Assembly: GCA_030247915.1 (NCBI GenBank)
Contig: JAPDRQ010000058.1
Location: 62,001-126,000 of the forward strand
Length of the DNA: 64,000 nucleotides
Direction of reading: 5' to 3'
Source: Neophaeococcomyces mojaviensis
Lineage: Eukaryota; Ascomycota; Eurotiomycetes; Chaetothyriales
Each line of letters starts with the position of its first letter. The stretch's first letter is position 1. Made by a program: the position numbers and the translations under genes. Below, piece by piece: positions 57,551-64,000 of the stretch. Under the pieces are notes generated by a model. The model worked only from the letters and a program-made list of their open reading frames with translations. It made no database searches and was not told the origin of the DNA.

Positions 57551-60500
57551 TTTGGCTAGGTAGCTTTCTGGAACGGCCTCGTCGTGCTTTGAACAGTTAT
57601 CTCCAACGTTTTGAAAGTCAGGATGAAATACAGGATGATTCAGAGACTTTGCAAAGAGTTGATGAGCTGCAGCCTGGGAATGTGGCATGAAATATGACCC
57701 TCTCCGTCAATGCGAGGAGGCGGGATTGCATACTGGCTGAAGCTGAGCAGCCATTTCACGGTCGCTTAGGCGGCTGACGATGAGCATCACCCCGCAAGGA
57801 AGGCTTCCAATCACTCGGAGCATAGGCCCTGTGCCCTCGTGTTCATTTCGTGTTTGTCTTCGTGTTCATCTTGTTCAGGCAATGGTCGATGTAAGAAGCT
57901 GAACCCAAGTCGGGAAGACTTTCTGTCACCTCAAGTGTTTTTTGCGGGGATCTCATCACGTGCCACTACCAAACTAAGCGAATCTTTCAGCCTTTTGTGG
58001 TGCTGGTGTACCACAAATCAGTACCCTGTGCAAGCCGATATACTTGACGTAACGCTGTCATTGTAACTTTGTGAGGCCGGTGCTTAATGTGGTTGTAAAA
58101 CTGTGATATTGACAAAGTGTAACCTTGGTTGACCAAAGCAGCGGAAAACTGCAGCGTGCTTGCTGCTTTAGGCTTAAATAAGCATTGCGGTCTTGGCTGA
58201 CACTAAACCCAGAAAGGAGCTAAAAGTGATTCCAAGGGTGAGTGGTGCCGGCTTGGCATCTCTACCCCTGATCCCTTGCCAGGTCCCCCGCCTGAAGAAC
58301 TACCACGACCGATCTCAATGTGGAAAGCGCGAAAGAGAATCGGGACACTTCCATTCGCTTTGAGGCGCCAGCTTTTCTATACTTGCCTCGATGGGAAGTT
58401 TGCCAACACTTCACTTTGTTCAAAGCCGCCATGCTTTGGATGTCATCACACAAATCCATCAGGGCTGTCACCGGTTGACAGGGTATCGAGTGTGCCTTAG
58501 TGTTCTTTTGAGTTGCTTCCTAATGAGGAAGTCTTGGACTGGTGTATTGGTATCTTGGTGTGTCAGTAAAATAATTCCCTGTTCTGTGATGCACTTGATC
58601 GTCACGTGCTGTGTTCTTTCGCCTAATTTTTCATATTTCACAGAATGCAGCCAGACATGGCCTTGATTCGTAACAAAATTATGTCAGCTTGCAATACACG
58701 GCCAAGGAAACCAGATAAGTCAAGACTGGTGTCCCAAACTGACCTGATACTACTACCAGATGCTGGCGACGATATTGGAAACTACTCTGCAGAAACCGAG
58801 AGCGATCATCACAAGGCAATCTTCATATCGGCAAAGACTTACCTTGCATTCATACACACATAATGCTTAAATCTTTTCGCCCAACAGACGAACAAACGCC
58901 GTGTGTGAGGAAACAAAATCTAAACCGGCACTTGCAAGTTGTTGAAGTGCACGGCTGCTACCTTCTGCCAGTATTCATGTCCTTGAGCATCAAGAAGTCC
59001 TTGATCCCTCTTTGCCACAAAGTTACGAAGCGCTTCTTCGATCAAGAATGCCTGAGAACCACATTTATGGGGTATTTGAGATATTAGCCTGGAGCACACT
59101 AGCAACGAACGCTCTCATCGCGTCAAGGAGCAGTTAACTCGGCGTCTGATAGTGTATAACTAGGACTGGCTGTTGGTGTCGTAGGCTATTGCTCGAACCA
59201 ATGGAAGAAGGTATTGTCTATATGTACAGTTTGATTGTGTACCTAGAGAGTTGATCAGACGACCTTTTCTGGTTGTGTATAAAAAGACCTATAGAAACTG
59301 GTCATCGGCATCATGAAGGTTGGTCCTTGGAAGCAGTTGTATATAATACAAGTGCTACTTGTCACACTATCTGCTTCATTGAAGCTCCTTTTACAAATCT
59401 CGACTCCGCAGATACTCAAGCAGACATAAGTCGACTAAACTATGCATCCAGCTACTACAGTCCCCTAGAGCTTACTTCCTCTCTGACTTACGCAAGCAAT
59501 ATTGCATTCTGTCACAGCTGCAACATGAACGCGTATCTTCGATTCTTTAACTTTCCTGCCTCCACAACATCAATCAGGAGGAAGCTTTTGCGACATAGGC
59601 TGCTCGGCCTGGATTGAGTTGACATGTTCCAGGAGCTCAGTTCCGCATTATGCATTCTTTAATCTGGCACAATGCCTCCTGGGATGACAACCAAACAAGA
59701 TGAGTTCCGCCGGCAGGGTTTTGGAAGTGATTCTCTTGCGTCCATTAATCAGGGTGCTCAGAAGGCACTTAGCGGTAATCGTGCTCCGTATCGAGTTATC
59801 ATAGAACCACCTTTCATATTGAGAAGGATGTCACTGATTTCTCTCATCATCGCTTGTGGAGATGCACGCCAATGCCCAATGTCCAAGAATCATTAATACC
59901 GATTGGAAGTGTTCGTTCATTTTATGCTGCTTGATAGACGCATACAGCTGATTCTTGAGTACATTTTTTGAAGGAGTGTCATCCCAGGGTACCTGACTGG
60001 AAAATGTGCTGAAGGAGAGAAACCAATGAGAGTTGAGTCAGGGGCAATGCGAATACTTATACTCTGTCATATGGGATAGAGAGACATATGACCCTGGCTG
60101 AGACGAACCCTCTTGGCTGAGACGAGTCTTTCGAGAGGACATACAGTACTGCTGGGTAAGACCGCCTTCCCAACCCTGGTCTCTGCACCATCATATCGTG
60201 CCATGATCCAGTCTTGAGGGCCTGCTTGCTTGGTGGAGGTTTACCCTAGGATCATCTATAGCATTGAACGCACGCCGTTGTGAACGATGGCTACACTGGA
60301 AGCACGGCAGCTGATGACGTGGGGTGCGCATGACCCGCAACTTCGGCTTTGGTGGAATGTTGCCTGAAGTCAAAACTCGGTCGCCTCTGCTGATGAATAT
60401 GAAGTTCTGAAGCTGCTTAGCAGTAAAGATGCCAGCTATTCAACATAGCCAATCATAAACCATGGCTAGGATGAGGAGACATATATCGCGTAGGTGATTC

Positions 60501-60615
60501 TGACCACCGCTCTTCTACATCGAAGTGCAGAAACTCGTCTTTCGTGTGCTTGCGTTAAAGGAACAAGAATCAGCAGGTCCCTGATTCCTACTCATAACGC
60601 ATTCGCGACGAGCCA
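57551..60615. other. 3 kb without a supported gene
   Basis: Only short frames without motifs. A direct repeat of GGCTGAGACGA occurs at about 60,095 and 60,115. No RNA gene was recognised. Confidence 0.4.
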
Positions 60616-61260
60616 TTAGCTCACCACGTTAGATACCCTGTTGATACTGCGTTGTTTATCCGAACTAAATGCATATACGTCAGTTGATGGCTTTATTCGC
60701 CGCGCTGCTTGGATGATAGCTTTGTGGAGGGCCAATACGAAACCGCTCTCTGGCGCCAAGTTAATTTCATCGTTAACATGGTGACGTGTCCTCATGATGT
60801 TCTTGATCATGGTAGCGTAGTCTAGAGTTGTCCACTCTTCTAAGCTGGTCGCAATTTGATCAATGCGGGAGCTCGGATCTCGCTGATCTGGTCCATCGAA
60901 CAGGCATTCGACTTGGTGAAAAACGTATTGAGGAGGGTGCCGGTCTTTTTCTTCTTCAGGGTCCTTAGCATGGTCCCGAACATGAGCCAGCCATATCGCC
61001 TTCCGCGAATTTAGGATATCCACGACAGCCACGAAGGGTAGTTTCTGCGCGACACAGTGTCTTACGGCAGAGAGCATGAGTTGGCCGAGCTGGAAGACGT
61101 ATTGCGGCAGACCGTCAATGCCGCCGCCGTCGTGAATATAGCTGTACGTAAGGCTCTGTATAGCGTCGTCGTAGTCCTTCCAGTCTTGATCAATCCAGTC
61201 GTCGGCCGTGACAAATTAATCTGGCTTTGCTGAGAGGGTCAACCGATCGTAAGTATTCAT
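60616..61260 (-). pseudogene. Hypothetical protein, interrupted by early TAA
   Basis: One phase runs from ATG at 61260 to the stop at 60616 (215 codons) with an in-frame TAA at 61218-61216, codon 15. The flanking sequence on both sides is protein-like: DDWIDQDWKDYDDAIQSLT, GLPQYVFQLGQLMLSAVRH, KLPFVAVVDILNSRKAIW and a C-terminal helix region FVLALHKAIIQAARRI. CAA to TAA (CpA to TpA) would explain the stop. Translation from the Met at 61077 would give a 153-residue fragment, so residual function cannot be ruled out. The pattern resembles uncharacterised fungal proteins, often found near DUF7924-type genes, that I cannot name. Confidence 0.5.
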
Positions 61261-61479
61261 TGTCTCTCCTGCATGTCCAGCATCGGAGTACAAGAGAGGA
61301 AGAGGTGAGAGCATAGATATATGAGATCAGTGCCGGGCGAGCGAAGAGAATTGTGTTTCAGGTTGCCGAAGGAAAGAGCCCTAAGGGCATTTATGTACAT
61401 ATCTCGTGCTGCCATGAGATCTACTGACTTTTCTTGTTAGACTGGTCAAGCCAAAAGATGTCCACCATAACGAAGAGTG

Positions 61480-61745
61480 CTCGAGGAGGTGAGGTTCGTT
61501 CAAGAAAGCAGAGGCTTTGGCGCGAAGAGGCGTGTATTGATGACGGGCAATCATGGAGACGGGAAGACCCGTCGGAACATGTGTCCATTTTTGTGGAACG
61601 TCGGACTTGGCATTGTCGGACGCGGCACTCGCCGGACGTGGCTGCGGCACGTCTGCGACAGGTCTCCAACACATCTATCAAACACGTTTTGCCTACAGCC
61701 ATTTACCACTCATCAAGGAAGCCATTCGTCGACTGCCTAACTCCC
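61480..61745 (+). pseudogene. Partial, broken copy of the DUF7924 gene 3' end
   Basis: The plus strand reads FLWNVG near 61,590 and AYSHLPLIKEAIRRLPNSQS near 61,690-61,745. This is almost the same as the C-terminal block FFWNVCDMFAHSHLQLIKEAIRRLPDSQS of the gene at 62142-63392. The segment between is scrambled and the frame changes. It is a decayed partial duplicate about 1.55 kb upstream of the corresponding part of the intact gene. Confidence 0.75.
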
Positions 61746-62141
61746 AGTCGCTGCTCGTCGGCCCAAAATCCATCTCTACCCCTCAATCTACCCCCTTCTG
61801 ACGCCCACCACCTGCAACACTCATACTGCCTTCTCTAAGCCCAGGCCTCGCCAATGAGTCGCCAACGAGCTACCAATGCAGCACTGATGCAGCAGAAAAA
61901 GGAGGCCAAGAAAGCCCATTTATGCCTTCGCGAGATCGCGTGACGTGCTGAATCCAAAATTGTCACCTCTTAGCCCGCTCACCCGTGCGGGTTGAGAGGT
62001 GATCGGATTCAAGAGCTCATTCATTGACCTAGATTGTTAAACCTTCAGCGGCTACCCCATGACATACAAACAATCTGACTTTGGCCTTGATGGAGGAGCA
62101 GCCTTTGCGCTCGCTGGAGGGCACAAAAGAGCGGAACATAG
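61746..62141. other. Spacer upstream of the DUF7924 gene
   Basis: A 29-codon frame from ATG at 61,854 (MSRQRATNAALMQQKKEAKK) could be the first exon of the DUF7924 gene or of its broken copy. No clean splice to 62142 could be fixed. Confidence 0.35.
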
Positions 62142-63392
62142 TCCAGCAGTGATGCAAAGCTAGTTCGCGACCATCTTGATTCTCTCCAGCCTTCGCACAA
62201 CACCCCAAACATCTCCCGCAAGCGGCCTGCTGAGTTCGGCGATTGCGCAGCATCTCCGAAAAAGAAGCAGTGTATACGGGTGTCAGAGCCAGAAGTCACC
62301 TCCCTAGACACTTGGTTCTCTCATCCTCCTGCCCCGCAAGACTTCGAAGATCTTGATACAATGCCGATTCCCTCCCGGTTAAAGAGAACTCGATCCGTAT
62401 CTGACGCGAGCGAGGTCTCATTGCCGTCGGACTCAGAAACCGAGAGTGGTGTCTCGCGAGAAGCCAAAAACTCGATCTACAGACATACAGGATATAATAC
62501 ATTGATGGCGAGCAAAGGAAGTTTTATGCACGATTCCTCTGAAGGCCCATCACCGGAAGAGGTTCAGGCTTACACAAGGCTGTTGACCGAGACAACACCA
62601 CTACCAGCTGATCCTCTCTTCGAGCTCCAATATTTAGAGCCACTATGTGCACTGCTGGAAGAGCGTTCTGAGTTGCGCGTATGCATCGATCTCCACCCGC
62701 GACTGGTACCTTCGGCTGAAATCCTAGGTTGGCTCCCTGCTGGAAAGTTCAAGAACCTGGTCGAAGGGCACAATGACCGTTGGCTCGATGCAACCGTGCT
62801 CTTTCAAAAACTACCACAGCCCCACCGAACTGTGGCATACCGACCCTCGGCGTTCACCGAAGAAGAACAACGCAAGCTGGATATAGTGTCTAAGGAAACG
62901 TCGACGTTCATTGTCCGAACCGGTATGATGTTTCCATTTTTCACTTGCGAGGTCAAATGTGGTAAAGAAGGCCTGAACGTTGCCGATCGAGCGAACACAA
63001 ACAGCATGACGATTGCATTGCGCATGGTAGTGGATCCGCACCGAAAGGCGAACAACGTTATGGCTGTGCATCGGAAAATCTTGGGTTTTTCAATATCTCA
63101 TGACGGCAGCGATATCCGTGTTTATGGTCATTATCCAGAAGTCGATGGCGACCTCACGAGGTACTTTCGAAGGACCATCCGCAAATATGCCTGCACTGAC
63201 AAAGGTTGCGAAGACATGTGGACCTCGTACCGGTTTTTCTGGAACGTCTGCGACATGTTTGCCCACAGTCATTTGCAACTGATTAAGGAAGCCATTCGCC
63301 GACTGCCTGACTCCCAGTCACAGGCCAAAGAACGGGAGGCTCAATTAGCTGCGCAACATGCAGAAATCATAAATATGCTAAGGCAAAAGTGA
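62142..63392 (+). CDS. DUF7924-domain fungal protein
   Basis: The open frame begins just after a CATAG acceptor at 62141 and runs 416 codons to the stop. The first in-frame ATG is at 62361, so an unidentified upstream exon is likely. RKRPAEFGDCAASPKKKQC is a basic, nuclear-localisation-like stretch. The main domain (about residues 180-390) contains FPFFTCEVKCGKEGLNVADR, NSMTIALRMVV, ILGFSISHDGSDIRVYGHYP, YFRRTIRKYACT and WTSYRFFWNVCDMFAHSHL, matching DUF7924 as I know it from fungal genomes, where it occurs in variable copy number. The central E-V-K-C motif resembles the ExK core of PD-(D/E)xK nucleases; that relation is my inference. The frame from 62142 is intact. A broken partial copy lies just upstream. 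Confidence 0.7.
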   Translation, partial: SSSDAKLVRDHLDSLQPSHNTPNISRKRPAEFGDCAASPKKKQCIRVSEPEVTSLDTWFSHPPAPQDFEDLDTMPIPSRLKRTRSVSDASEVSLPSDSETESGVSREAKNSIYRHTGYNTLMASKGSFMHDSSEGPSPEEVQAYTRLLTETTPLPADPLFELQYLEPLCALLEERSELRVCIDLHPRLVPSAEILGWLPAGKFKNLVEGHNDRWLDATVLFQKLPQPHRTVAYRPSAFTEEEQRKLDIVSKETSTFIVRTGMMFPFFTCEVKCGKEGLNVADRANTNSMTIALRMVVDPHRKANNVMAVHRKILGFSISHDGSDIRVYGHYPEVDGDLTRYFRRTIRKYACTDKGCEDMWTSYRFFWNVCDMFAHSHLQLIKEAIRRLPDSQSQAKEREAQLAAQHAEIINMLRQK

Positions 63393-63731
63393 TACTTGCT
63401 ACCAGGAATGAAGATCAACAGAGTTTCTAACAGATTAGTTTTCATTCCAAAAATGCTTACTTACTGCACAAATCCAGAACCACAGATCTAACCAACAGTG
63501 CATTAACTGAAGACCAGCTAAAGATTAACTAAAGACCAGCTAAAGATTAACTAAAGACCAGCTAAAGATTAACTAAAGACCAGCTAAAGATTAACTAAAT
63601 ATGTAATGAACTATGAAAGTGTGAGTAGCCATAGAAGGTGTACTGTGAGGCCGCAGGGAAATGCGTAAGCGACAATAGCCTTATTCATGGACCCGTGTAT
63701 TTGAGCATTGCCACATTCCTAGTTAGTCAAA
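63393..63731. other. Spacer containing a tandem repeat
   Basis: Apart from the 22-bp tandem repeat at 63504-63598 I see nothing here. Confidence 0.5.
63504..63598. repeat. 22-bp tandem repeat, about 4.3 copies
   Basis: AAAGACCAGCTAAAGATTAACT recurs with a period of exactly 22 bp (AGACC at 63511, 63533, 63555, 63577). Only the first copy differs (TGAAG for TAAAG). The near-identity indicates recent expansion. Confidence 0.95.
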
Positions 63732-64000
63732 CTACCGCCACAGAGCACGTTCCGCAGCTAGTTCATCATCGTATCGAGGTACAGCATGCTCGAACTCGAC
63801 ATACCAATCAGGTATATGGAGAATTCCAAAGTGCGATTTTGTATAGTCCCAATACTCCGGATACCATCCGGCAAATTCCCAGTCAATGATCGCAACGATC
63901 CTACCGTCACGCACCATGAGATTGGATGGACAAAGGTCTCCGTGTGAGAAACAGGTTCGGTATTGACGAGTATGACATTGTGTGACAGATTCGCCATAGA
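63732..64000 (-). CDS. Aminoglycoside-phosphotransferase-like kinase, partial
   Basis: The minus-strand frame enters from the right edge and ends at a stop at 63732, giving the last 88 residues. CFSHGDLCPSNLMVRDG contains the catalytic HxDxxxxN loop, and IVAIIDWEFAGWYPEYWDY contains the metal-binding Asp and the typical W/G/P context of APH/choline-kinase-type enzymes in fungi. The N-terminal lobe is outside the window. Fungal members of this family are numerous and mostly of unknown substrate; antibiotic resistance should not be assumed. The visible part is intact. Confidence 0.85.
   Translation of the reverse strand, partial: YGESVTQCHTRQYRTCFSHGDLCPSNLMVRDGRIVAIIDWEFAGWYPEYWDYTKSHFGILHIPDWYVEFEHAVPRYDDELAAERALWR

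Noticed and set aside
1..64000. tRNA, rRNA genes or CRISPR arrays
   Set aside because: A few GGTTCAAAT-like strings were seen but none sits in a cloverleaf context; no repeat-spacer pattern was found and none is expected in a fungal nuclear genome.

Overview
The window looks like a chromosomal segment of a filamentous ascomycete (Pezizomycotina, probably a plant-associated Dothideomycete; the class is inference). Genes have short GT-AG introns (38-94 bp) with CTAAC/CTGAC-type branch sites. Several products are fungal-specific: a STAND NLR, DUF7770 and DUF7924 proteins, a polyglycine-hydrolase-like effector and a WBP2-like protein. An 11 kb block is saturated with RIP (repeat-induced point mutation), which is confined to fungi.

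Layout. 0-5 kb: two palindromes, a 45-nt coding repeat with a stop, an SDR fragment, an intact GrpB-family gene and a small secreted cysteine-rich protein. 5.8-7.7 kb: a T5orf172 gene broken by one in-frame TGA. 9.3-9.7 kb: ankyrin and kinesin-light-chain-type TPR remains. 10.4-12.5 kb: a secreted polyglycine hydrolase-like protein. 13.3-14.4 kb: a decayed SRPK-like kinase. 15-18.6 kb: a DUF7770 gene, a long perfect hairpin and a three-exon membrane protein. 18.9-20.8 kb: an FAD monooxygenase with an in-frame TAA. 22.2-23.9 kb: two small unknown genes. 24.3-27.7 kb: an MCH1-like MFS transporter and a WBP2-like PPxY protein. 31.4-33.5 kb: a mitochondrial-type iron-sulfur L-serine dehydratase.

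34.3-46.0 kb is one minus-strand Ty3/gypsy-type LTR element of about 11.75 kb. It has 127-bp LTRs, a primer binding site, a polypurine tract and a 4-bp ATGT target duplication. Its interior is RIP-mutated almost to saturation (CA/TG nearly absent, CG retained), while the LTRs, primer site and polypurine tract are untouched. It lies 276 bp upstream of an intact NACHT NLR gene (46.3-49.9 kb).

49.9-64 kb is gene-poor: an aspartate carbamoyltransferase pseudogene, an intact secreted S1/P1 nuclease, an unknown gene with a nonsense codon, a DUF7924 gene with a broken partial copy upstream, a 22-bp tandem repeat, and an aminoglycoside-phosphotransferase-like gene cut by the right edge.

Overall this is accessory-type sequence: intact host-interaction candidates (polyglycine hydrolase, small secreted protein, S1/P1 nuclease) and an NLR sit among many decayed copies. 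Three otherwise open genes carry an in-frame TAA explicable as CAA to TAA, the RIP-preferred CpA change. Gene models were assembled by eye; where exons are given, the summed length is a multiple of three.
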